Assembly (NCBI GenBank): GCA_934700415.1
Contig: CAKUXN010000035.1
Location: forward strand, 1 to 6,005
Origin: an uncultured Candidatus Saccharibacteria bacterium
Lineage (GTDB): Bacteria > Patescibacteriota > Saccharimonadia > Saccharimonadales > Saccharimonadaceae
Length of the DNA: 6,005 nt
Reading direction: 5' to 3'
Positions within the stretch are counted from its first letter, which is position 1; each line of letters opens with the position of its first letter. Below the pieces are notes generated by a model. The model was not told the origin of the DNA. It was given only the letters and a program-made list of their open reading frames with translations, and made no database searches. This document shows, piece after piece, positions 1 to 5,302 of the stretch. A program made the position numbers and the translations under genes.

Positions 1-32
1 ATATAAGTTAATAAAAGGCAATTTTTCAAACT

Positions 33-72
33 AAAAACTCTTTATATATATAGTATATATATAATATATGAG
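33..72 (-). terminator. possible AT-rich intrinsic terminator behind the adenylate-kinase-like gene
   Basis: Read on the minus strand just after the stop codon of the kinase gene (74-76), CTC at 72-70 can pair with GAG at 40-38. Alternating A/T bases fill the arms between them, and the lower arm is followed directly by five T residues (37-33). This is the shape of an intrinsic terminator, but the stem is nearly all A-T and imperfectly aligned, so its stability is doubtful. It may be just an AT-rich spacer. Bases 1-32 show nothing else recognisable. Confidence 0.35.
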
Positions 73-73
73 T

Positions 74-697
74 TTAGGAGTGAAATAAGGAAGCTTTTTC
101 GTAGAGTTTTTCGACGATTTCATTGAAAACTTCTTCACGGGATTGGTTGCCATTAACTTTGATTAATAATTCCAGTTCTTCGTAATGGTTTAGCACTGGA
201 ATGGTCTTAGAACGAAACTCTGTGAGACGAGTGCGAAAAGTTTCAATGTCGCTATCGTCTTTACGCTCGCCGCGATCATTAAGAGTCTTAGCGGCTTCGA
301 AGCGTTTTTCAACGTCGGCTTCGGATATTTCAAGTAGAATAACGGCTTTGATATCGTGACCAGCGCCAGCTGCGGCGGTCATGACGGCAGTTTCTTCACC
401 ATACCAGCGTCCAATTGAAGATAGAATTAAAGGGTGGTTGAACAAATCTGGTCGTTCAAAATATGGTAAAACCCACCCATAAAAGACATTGGTTGGGATA
501 AGCGCGCCATGCTCGGAATAACCTTGATTAGTTTCGGCTTCTTTAGTACGAATGATCAAACCTGAAGATAAGAATTTGGCGTCTAAGGCTTCAGCTAATT
601 TTAAACCTTGAGTGTCTTTGCCAGACATTGGCAAACCAAAAATATTAATAGAGCCCGTACCTAGCCAAGTTTTGATTGTAGAAATTTTGTTATCCAT
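74..697 (-). CDS. adenylate-kinase-like nucleoside monophosphate kinase
   Basis: This 207-residue cytoplasmic protein of the adenylate kinase fold probably transfers phosphate from ATP to a nucleoside monophosphate. The P-loop is GLPMSGKDTQ (residues 21-30), a variant of the family's GxPGxGKGTQ. SSGLIIR (44-50) matches the STGDmlR monophosphate-binding segment, and GALIP (64-68) matches the family's G-x-L-V-P. The usual DGFPRT is replaced by SSIGRW (93-98). RKDD (145-148) with downstream arginines matches the R-x-DD region after a short, zinc-free LID. The ATG at 697 is preferred over a TTG at 727 because an extended -10 box ends 6 nt before it and the 10 extra residues do not resemble the family. 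The length fits short-LID kinases. The P-loop and DGFPR changes mean the substrate (AMP or another NMP) is not certain, and it may not be the main adk. It diverges from hrcA. Confidence 0.82.
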   Translation of the reverse strand: MDNKISTIKTWLGTGSINIFGLPMSGKDTQGLKLAEALDAKFLSSGLIIRTKEAETNQGYSEHGALIPTNVFYGWVLPYFERPDLFNHPLILSSIGRWYGEETAVMTAAAGAGHDIKAVILLEISEADVEKRFEAAKTLNDRGERKDDSDIETFRTRLTEFRSKTIPVLNHYEELELLIKVNGNQSREEVFNEIVEKLYEKASLFHS

Positions 698-703
698 ATC
701 AAT

Positions 704-712
704 AGTATAACA
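704..712 (-). promoter_or_regulatory. extended -10 promoter of the adenylate-kinase-like gene
   Basis: The minus strand reads TGTTATACT, matching the extended -10 consensus TGnTATAAT at all but one position. No good -35 lies 17 nt upstream, which is common for extended -10 promoters. The hexamer ends at 704 and the ATG starts at 697, so the expected transcription start coincides with the start codon (leaderless transcript). No Shine-Dalgarno is present. Confidence 0.6.
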
Positions 713-728
713 CGTTATGTTTAACAAG

Positions 729-765
729 GTTAGCTATGGACCAATTTATGTTCGCCATCGCTAAC
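729..765. repeat. inverted repeat in the divergent intergenic region
   Basis: GTTAGCTATGG (729-739) and CCATCGCTAAC (755-765) are inverted copies pairing at 10 of 11 positions around a 15-nt centre. The element lies upstream of both the kinase and the hrcA start sites, so it is probably not transcribed. It would act as DNA, for example as an operator, since it covers the region where a -35 of the kinase promoter would sit. A second partial match, GACCATA at 773-779, could also pair with TATGG. Function is unknown and chance is possible. Confidence 0.45.
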
Positions 766-780
766 TACATTAGACCATAT

Positions 781-807
781 TTGGCACTATTGACATGCGA
801 GTGCTAA
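781..807 (+). promoter_or_regulatory. CIRCE operator (HrcA binding site)
   Basis: TTGGCACTA (781-789), a 9-nt spacer and GAGTGCTAA (799-807) match the CIRCE consensus TTAGCACTC-N9-GAGTGCTAA. The right arm is perfect and the left arm differs at two of nine positions. The -35 hexamer of the hrcA promoter lies inside the spacer, so bound HrcA would block polymerase directly. The gene behind it encodes HrcA, giving the classical autoregulated heat-shock arrangement. Confidence 0.9.
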
Positions 808-818
808 TTTCATATAAT
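790..818 (+). promoter_or_regulatory. consensus promoter of hrcA
   Basis: TTGACA (790-795), a 17-nt spacer and TATAAT (813-818) form a perfect consensus vegetative promoter. Six nucleotides separate the -10 from the ATG at 825, so the predicted +1 is the A of the start codon and no room remains for a leader or Shine-Dalgarno. CIRCE overlaps the -35 and most of the spacer. Confidence 0.85.
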
Positions 819-824
819 TAAAGT

Positions 825-1550
825 ATGGAAATATCGGAACGGCAAAGACAAATTTTATGTCAAATTATCGAGGAATATGCCGAAACGGCGTCACCTGTTG
901 GCAGTGTGACGATGGCGAAGCTTTTTAATGTTTCGCCTGCGACGATTCGGGCGGAAATGGCGCGACTTGAGGCGCTTGGATTAATAGCGCAGCCACATAC
1001 TTCGGCCGGAAGAGTGCCAACTGATGCTGGATATAGATTTTATGTAAATAATCTTGACGGAACGAACGAAATAAATGAAGATGAAGCCGAGCGAAAATCT
1101 TTAGAGCGTGGCGCTCATGCACTGGAGGTACGAATTTCTTCACAATCACGCGTAGATTCGGCGATTCGTGGGGCGGTGGATGCGCTGGTTGAACTAACTG
1201 GTAACCTTGGTCTGGCTACGATTGATGGGCAATTGTATCTATCTGGTATCTCACGTTTATTTACACAGCCAGAATTTGGTGATACGAGAAGAGTGCAGGC
1301 CGTTGCGAAGCTATTAGATAATCTTGAGCCGTGGCTTCGTGAAGCAGCTCCTGGTGAGGCTTTGAACATTTTTATTGGGCAAGAAAACCCAATCGGCAAA
1401 AATTCAGAGGTATCGTTAATTATTTCAAAATTTAGATCGCCATTTTCTGATCGTAGCTACATCGGAGTATTGGGGCCAACACGCCAAAATTATATTAAAG
1501 TAATGTCACTAGTAAGGCACGCTGGACAAGTGCTAGAAGAAATTTTATAG
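825..1550 (+). CDS. hrcA: heat-inducible transcription repressor HrcA (short form)
   Basis: HrcA represses chaperone operons by binding CIRCE, and one lies directly upstream. The N-terminal winged-helix DNA-binding domain (about residues 1-75) is intact, including NVSPATIRAEMARLE (35-49) and QPHTSAGRVPTDAGYR (56-71), both hallmarks of the family. The C-terminal effector-domain core is recognisable from LFTQPEF (145-151), the FIGQEN segment (183-188) and GVLGPTRQNY (214-223). At 241 residues it is about 100 shorter than typical HrcA (about 340). The missing part falls near residues 125-132, where full-length proteins carry the first part of the GAF-like domain and the inserted dimerisation domain. 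No frameshift or stop marks the junction, so this is a compact form rather than a broken gene. The leader is absent and the stop codon abuts grpE. GrpE follows as expected, but dnaK and dnaJ do not. Confidence 0.95.
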   Translation: MEISERQRQILCQIIEEYAETASPVGSVTMAKLFNVSPATIRAEMARLEALGLIAQPHTSAGRVPTDAGYRFYVNNLDGTNEINEDEAERKSLERGAHALEVRISSQSRVDSAIRGAVDALVELTGNLGLATIDGQLYLSGISRLFTQPEFGDTRRVQAVAKLLDNLEPWLREAAPGEALNIFIGQENPIGKNSEVSLIISKFRSPFSDRSYIGVLGPTRQNYIKVMSLVRHAGQVLEEIL

Positions 1551-1552
1551 AT

Positions 1553-1557
1553 GGAGG
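1553..1557 (+). promoter_or_regulatory. Shine-Dalgarno sequence deciding the grpE start
   Basis: GGAGG lies 5 nt before the ATG at 1563. It sits immediately after the ATG at 1551, which itself abuts the hrcA stop (1548-1550). The good SD and spacing favour 1563 over 1551, and the location allows translational coupling to hrcA. Confidence 0.75.
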
Positions 1558-1562
1558 ATAAA

Positions 1563-1997
1563 ATGAAGGAGAAGAAAAAAGAGCAAGAAGAAAATGAGGC
1601 AAAGATTGTAGAGTTAACAAATGACTTACAACGGACGCGAGCGGATTTCGAGAATTTTAGAAAACAGGTGGAAGCTCAAAAGGAAAATGTGAAAAAAGCT
1701 ACTAAGCTCGCAACGGTGTATAAGGTTTTGCCACTTCTTGATGATATTGATAGAGCCTTTTTAAGTTACGATGAGTTGGCGCCACTTAAAAAGTCTTTAG
1801 AAAAAACTTTAAAAGATTTGGCTTTATCTAAAATTGAATCCAGTGAGGGAACTGAATTTAATCCAGACATACATAATGCAGTGATGGTGGAAGGAGATGG
1901 TGAAAAAGAAATTGTGGCTGAGACTTTGCGACCAGGCTATTATTATGATGGTGAGGTCTTAAGAGAAGCGATGGTGAAAGTTAAGAGAGTATCTTGA
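1563..1997 (+). CDS. grpE: nucleotide exchange factor GrpE
   Basis: GrpE is the cytoplasmic co-chaperone that promotes ADP release from DnaK. The 144-residue protein starts with a charged, Lys/Glu-rich helix that continues into the long dimerising coiled coil, with the typical DLQRTRADFENFRKQ segment followed by VLPLLDDIDRA. The C-terminal beta domain carries the family signature: FNPDIHNAV, then GYYYDGEVLREAMVKV. It is shorter than E. coli GrpE (197 residues), mainly at the N terminus, as in other compact genomes. The start at 1563 is chosen from the Shine-Dalgarno; using 1551 would add four residues (MEDK). It is cotranscribed with hrcA and therefore probably under CIRCE control. The gene ends with TGA followed in frame by TAA, and the TGA lies inside the -35 box of the next promoter. 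Confidence 0.95.
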   Translation: MKEKKKEQEENEAKIVELTNDLQRTRADFENFRKQVEAQKENVKKATKLATVYKVLPLLDDIDRAFLSYDELAPLKKSLEKTLKDLALSKIESSEGTEFNPDIHNAVMVEGDGEKEIVAETLRPGYYYDGEVLREAMVKVKRVS

Positions 1998-2022
1998 TAA
2001 AACCCTGATAAAGTGATAAAAT
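1994..2022 (+). promoter_or_regulatory. probable internal promoter of rplY
   Basis: TTGATA (1994-1999), a 17-nt spacer and TAAAAT (2017-2022) preceded by TG at 2014-2015 form a good -35 / extended -10 promoter. It overlaps the grpE stop codon (1995-1997). The predicted +1 near 2029 leaves a leader of about 20 nt that includes the Shine-Dalgarno. It would let bL25 be made independently of heat-shock repression. The sequence is very A/T-rich, so chance resemblance is possible. Confidence 0.5.
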
Positions 2023-2038
2023 AATATAAATTAGTAGA

Positions 2039-2044
2039 AAAGGA
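2039..2044 (+). promoter_or_regulatory. Shine-Dalgarno sequence of rplY
   Basis: AAAGGA ends 5 nt before the ATG at 2050. With grpE, this is one of only two genes in the window that have a usable Shine-Dalgarno; both lie inside the operon rather than next to its first promoter. Confidence 0.7.
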
Positions 2045-2049
2045 TTAAA

Positions 2050-2727
2050 ATGGCTGAATATAAATTGAGCTTAGAGAGGCGTGAGCTGACTGGTAAGAAA
2101 CTAAAAGGTTTGAGAGCTAGCGGTCTGATCCCGTCAGTAATATATGGTGGTAAAGAGCCGGTATTGGCTGCTTCTGAATATGTAGTAACAGAAAAAGTTT
2201 TAGGTCAAGCAGGCTATCACTCACCAATTGATCTTGATGTAGCCGGCAAAAAACATCTTGCAATTGCGAAAAATGTGCAAATTGACCCAGTTTCTCGTAA
2301 AATTGTGAATATTGAATTCCAGGCAATTTCGGCAAATGAAGTAGTAGAAGCTACTACGCCAATCGTGATAGTGGAATTTGAAGCTTCAGAAGCATCGAAG
2401 ATTTATCACTTTGCGATGACGCAAGCCCTAGAGGAAATTGATGTAAAGGCGAAGCCAGCAGATCTTCCAAAGGAATTAACAGTTGATGCATCACAACTTA
2501 AAAATGTAGACGATAAATTAACAATTGCAAACATTGTTTTGCCAAATGGCGTAGAGTTTGCCGATAAAGAATTGGACACTGAACAAGTAGTTGCGTCGCT
2601 TTACGATCCAGTAGCAGAAGCTGCAGCACGTGAGGCTGAAGAAGCTGCTGAAACCCCAGTTGAAGTGGCAGATGTTCCATCCGATAATGGTTCTAAGCCA
2701 GAAGAAACAGCGGAAGAAGCTAAATAA
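2050..2727 (+). CDS. rplY: 50S ribosomal protein bL25 (CTC/TL5 form)
   Basis: bL25 binds 5S rRNA in the central protuberance of the large subunit. The 225-residue protein is the long two-domain CTC/TL5 type. The N-terminal 5S-binding domain (about 1-93) contains the conserved GKKLKGLRASGLIPSVIYG (15-33) and NVQIDPVSRKIVNIEF (75-90). The second domain (about 100-187) contains ADLPKELTVDASQLK and LTIANIVLPNGV. The last ~35 residues are a low-complexity Ala/Glu/Pro tail ending in Lys, common in this family and likely disordered. It lies 52 nt after grpE and has its own SD and a likely promoter. Its stop codon (2725-2727) directly abuts the stop codon of the convergent aldolase gene, so its terminator must lie inside that gene. 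Confidence 0.93.
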   Translation: MAEYKLSLERRELTGKKLKGLRASGLIPSVIYGGKEPVLAASEYVVTEKVLGQAGYHSPIDLDVAGKKHLAIAKNVQIDPVSRKIVNIEFQAISANEVVEATTPIVIVEFEASEASKIYHFAMTQALEEIDVKAKPADLPKELTVDASQLKNVDDKLTIANIVLPNGVEFADKELDTEQVVASLYDPVAEAAAREAEEAAETPVEVADVPSDNGSKPEETAEEAK

Positions 2728-4527
2728 TTATAAAGCTTTTGAATTTGCGATGAGCCTGTCAAGAAATGCTTGGCGGGCTTTTTCGTTATTATTGCTGTCA
2801 CCATTCCAGGCGTGAAGAGCCGGATCTTGGAGGGCGCGAGCAAAAGAGAAAGTGACTGGCCAAGGGAAGGGGCCATTTTTAAGGACGGCGGCTAAATTAT
2901 CAGTTGCTTGTTCTGGGGTTTGACCGCCAGAAAGGAAGACGACACCAGCTAAATTTTCTGGGACATGGTTTTTAAGGACTTCGGCGGTGGCTCGACCGAC
3001 TTCTTCTGTAGTAGACGGAGTATTAAATCTCTTACCAGCTAAGATCATATTGACTTTTAGAATGCAGGCCTTCAAATTAACGTCGTGTTTTCTGAGCTCA
3101 CTAAATAGGCTGTCGAGAATATTACCGGTAACTTCAACATTTTTTTCGATGGAGTAATCACCATCATAGACGACTTCTGGTTCGACGATTGGTACAATGC
3201 CGGCGGATTGGCACATATAAGCGTATTCAGCTAAAATGCGACAGTTTTCGGTAATAGCGTCTGCGGTGGGCGTAAGAATTTTACCATCGTTTGAAACGGT
3301 AAGATTAAATGCGGCGCGCCATTTAGCAAAACGAAGACCCATTTTATAATATTCACGTAGGCGTCCTGGTAGGCCGTCTAGACCTTTGGTGTAAGTTTCT
3401 TCGGAACCGCTAAATTTTTCTAACCCTTGATCAACTTTGATACCTGGTACAATACGACGGGAAATTAAATAGTCAACGACGGTTTGCCCGTCATCTACAA
3501 AATCACGAACTGTTTCATCAAACAATATGACACCCGTGACATAATTTTCGATATTTGGAGTGGTGAAGAAAATATTGCGATAATTATGGCGATTTTCAAA
3601 AGTATCTTCTATATTTAATTCGGCAAATTTCTTTTTAATGGAACCGCCAGATTCATCAGCGGCAAGAATGCCTTTTTTGGGGACTACTAAACTTGCGGCG
3701 ATGAGTTCAAGATTTTCTTCAGGTAAACTAGAAAGAGATTTAAGTTCAGTTAAGCTTAATACGGAGTCGAGATTGGAATTTTCAAGATTGGCGCGAGCCA
3801 TTTTGAGACTATCTTCTACAGTGTTGCCTAGAATGAAACTACCAAGGATGGTAGCAGCAGCAATTGAGTAAGCTGAAAGATGAGTGAGTTTGTCGATGCG
3901 TTCTAATGTAACTGGTTCGGTGATGTTTTTGAAAGATAAATCTTTGTCGGATAAATAAATTGTTTTTTCAAAATCAAGTTCGGGAGATTTTTTTTCGCTA
4001 AAAGTTAAGGTGGCGCGATGATTTAGGTTGCTTAAATACGGATCATCAGGATTTTTTAAATAGACAATAAGTTTGATATTTGGATTATTCTCTAAATAGG
4101 CAGCAATTTCTGCGGCGGTAGATTGAGTAATAACTGCAGAACGGTCGATATATAAGTAATCTATGGGTGCGGTAGGAACTTTGAATGTTGTGTGCTCAAA
4201 TTCACTAGGTACCAAATAGCTAACATTGTCATCTGTAATCAAAATATAACGATATGATTTCGCAAAGAAAGTGGTAGCTTTTTCGGTGTCATTTAAATTA
4301 AAATCGGAATTCGAAATAGTGGCGTTTAATTCCATTTGTTTTAAAACTTGCATGGAAATAGCTGCACCGCCGAAGCTGCTATGTCGATTATAAAAATGAT
4401 GGATAGAGGAATTAAAGCCTAGGTTTAGCCATTTGGTATTGTGTTTATCGGTCTCGAACTTCTCGGTACGATCGTCAAGGTTAAGATAGACGTCTTTGAT
4501 GACGCTGCCCACTATTAAAATATTCAT
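2728..4527 (-). CDS. degenerate PfkB-family kinase domain fused to class I fructose-bisphosphate aldolase
   Basis: The 599-residue protein has two parts. Residues 1-265 resemble a ribokinase/PfkB sugar kinase: a first strand ILIVGSVIKDVYL (3-15), the GGAAIS motif (53-58) and a C-terminal helix region 218-246 that aligns without gaps to the usual GAGD block. There GAGD is replaced by SAYS (218-221), so the catalytic Asp is lost. Residues about 268-599 are a full class I fructose-1,6-bisphosphate aldolase with LAADES (288-293), FAKWR (400-404), PIVEPEV (446-452), the Schiff-base Lys491 in ILKVNM, FLSGGQ (531-536) and ARALQDPALHAW (563-574). All catalytic positions I can recognise are kept, so aldolase activity (FBP to DHAP plus G3P) is likely. 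The ATG at 4527 is chosen because the -10 box ends 6 nt before it and the sequence there is a typical PfkB N terminus; the 31-residue upstream extension overlaps the HAD gene. It lies 7 nt behind the HAD gene. Confidence 0.88.
   Translation of the reverse strand: MNILIVGSVIKDVYLNLDDRTEKFETDKHNTKWLNLGFNSSIHHFYNRHSSFGGAAISMQVLKQMELNATISNSDFNLNDTEKATTFFAKSYRYILITDDNVSYLVPSEFEHTTFKVPTAPIDYLYIDRSAVITQSTAAEIAAYLENNPNIKLIVYLKNPDDPYLSNLNHRATLTFSEKKSPELDFEKTIYLSDKDLSFKNITEPVTLERIDKLTHLSAYSIAAATILGSFILGNTVEDSLKMARANLENSNLDSVLSLTELKSLSSLPEENLELIAASLVVPKKGILAADESGGSIKKKFAELNIEDTFENRHNYRNIFFTTPNIENYVTGVILFDETVRDFVDDGQTVVDYLISRRIVPGIKVDQGLEKFSGSEETYTKGLDGLPGRLREYYKMGLRFAKWRAAFNLTVSNDGKILTPTADAITENCRILAEYAYMCQSAGIVPIVEPEVVYDGDYSIEKNVEVTGNILDSLFSELRKHDVNLKACILKVNMILAGKRFNTPSTTEEVGRATAEVLKNHVPENLAGVVFLSGGQTPEQATDNLAAVLKNGPFPWPVTFSFARALQDPALHAWNGDSNNNEKARQAFLDRLIANSKAL
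2754..2783 (+). terminator. intrinsic terminator of rplY inside the opposing aldolase gene
   Basis: GCCTGTCAAG (2754-2763) and CTTGGCGGGC (2769-2778) form a 10-bp stem with two G-U pairs around a 5-nt loop, and five T residues follow (2779-2783). This is a well-formed rho-independent terminator for transcription coming from rplY. It lies 27 nt beyond the rplY stop, within the last codons of the aldolase gene on the other strand. On the minus strand no T-run follows the stem, so it works in one direction only. Confidence 0.85.
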
Positions 4528-4533
4528 GCTTAT

Positions 4534-4542
4534 ATTATAACA
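4534..4542 (-). promoter_or_regulatory. extended -10 promoter of the kinase-aldolase gene
   Basis: The minus strand reads TGTTATAAT, a perfect extended -10 element. A weak -35 (TTGCGT at 4561-4556) lies 16 nt upstream inside the HAD coding region. The hexamer ends 6 nt before the ATG at 4527, again predicting a leaderless start. The TAA stop codon of the HAD gene (4537-4535) is part of the hexamer. No Shine-Dalgarno precedes the ATG. Confidence 0.65.
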
Positions 4543-5293
4543 CGCCAAGAATGCCACGCAAGGCGTAAGCAGTGTCTTCGTGATTTCGTACTGTGATGGT
4601 ATCGATGCCCATTTGAACAACTGGATAATCGTTGCCTCCAGGTTGAGTCATATCACCGAAGTAGAGAATATCTTCTTTTTTGACATTAAGTTCTTCTAAA
4701 AGATGGGTCATACCAAAGACTTTGTTCATGCCAGGAATCATGGCATTGATAGAAGTGGTGCCACCAATTTCATAATCGAATTCTGGTGCGAGTTCTTTAC
4801 AACGGGCGACAATTTTTTCGCGTTTTTTGCAATCAGGGTCCCAAGCATATTTGGCTTCGGTGCCAGCTTTTTGACCCAGTGCAGAGAAAGTGACTTGAGA
4901 AAGGCGATTTTCGATAATTTCATCACCTGCTTGAAGCTTATCGGCTTCCCAGAACCCGAGTTCCTTTGCGGCCTGTTCAATAATCTGGCTAATTTTTGCA
5001 ACTTGCTCGTCGGTGAGAGGAAAATTATAAACTTGCTCCCAGTCCGTACCATTATGACGGTAGTATTGAGTGCCTTGTGCGACAAATAAATGAAGATGTT
5101 TTAGAAGCTCTGGAGAATTATCTGGCAAACGATCGACGATTTGAATGAGAAATTGGTCGAATTTTTGGCCAGAAATCGGGCATACTTCAAAATGTGCGAG
5201 ACATTTTACAAGTAAATCAGCGATTTCGTCCGTAATAGGAGTCTTTGCCACATTTAAAGTTTGGTCTATGTCAAATGCTAAAACTTTTTTCAT
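4535..5293 (-). CDS. HAD-IIB family protein resembling eukaryotic-type phosphomannomutase
   Basis: The 252-residue cytoplasmic protein belongs to the haloacid-dehalogenase superfamily, type IIB cap. FDIDQT (7-12) supplies the nucleophile Asp8 and acid/base Asp10, ISGQ (40-43) the motif II Ser41, Lys191 motif III, and YFGDMTQPGGND (211-222) motif IV. The cap segment IIENRLSQVTFSALG (126-140), the IGGTTSINAMIPG stretch (176-188) and the length follow eukaryotic phosphomannomutase (PMM2-type) closely. The family interconverts mannose-6- and mannose-1-phosphate, but related proteins are phosphatases. Two cap positions differ: Gln141 stands where PMM has the Arg of IGR, and Asn183 where it has the Asp of SFD, so the substrate is uncertain. 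The ATG at 5293 fits the family N terminus and the promoter; an upstream extension in this frame would cross tpiA and has no family resemblance. It is the first gene of a pair with the aldolase. Confidence 0.85.
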   Translation of the reverse strand: MKKVLAFDIDQTLNVAKTPITDEIADLLVKCLAHFEVCPISGQKFDQFLIQIVDRLPDNSPELLKHLHLFVAQGTQYYRHNGTDWEQVYNFPLTDEQVAKISQIIEQAAKELGFWEADKLQAGDEIIENRLSQVTFSALGQKAGTEAKYAWDPDCKKREKIVARCKELAPEFDYEIGGTTSINAMIPGMNKVFGMTHLLEELNVKKEDILYFGDMTQPGGNDYPVVQMGIDTITVRNHEDTAYALRGILGVL

Positions 5294-5302
5294 AATACTT
5301 TG

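Noticed and set aside
698..727. Upstream TTG start adding 10 residues to the adenylate-kinase-like protein
   Set aside because: It would place the start codon upstream of the extended -10 box, and the added residues do not look like the family.
925..1399. Minus-strand open frames within hrcA (925-1149 and 1115-1399)
   Set aside because: They are antisense to a conserved HrcA sequence, with no recognisable protein motifs.
2117..2876. Open frames overlapping rplY and the aldolase 3' end (2117-2335, 2498-2680 and 2601-2876 minus; 2630-2815 plus)
   Set aside because: Low-complexity translations mirror the Ala/Glu-rich tail of bL25, and none has a promoter or SD; they are shadow frames.
3638..3871. 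Plus-strand open frame inside the aldolase fusion gene
   Set aside because: Antisense to conserved aldolase and linker coding sequence, with no family resemblance.
2728..4527. Two separate genes misread as one (kinase and aldolase joined by a sequencing error)
   Set aside because: The frame is continuous with no internal stop, and no ATG with SD or -10 box was seen near the domain boundary around residue 268.
4528..4620. 31-residue N-terminal extension of the kinase-aldolase protein
   Set aside because: It overlaps the end of the HAD gene in another frame and precedes the promoter; MNILIVGS at 4527 is a typical PfkB beginning.
4703..5089. Two open frames inside the HAD gene (4703-5089 plus, 4738-5085 minus)
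   Set aside because: They overlap the conserved HAD motifs in other frames and have no start signals or recognisable motifs.
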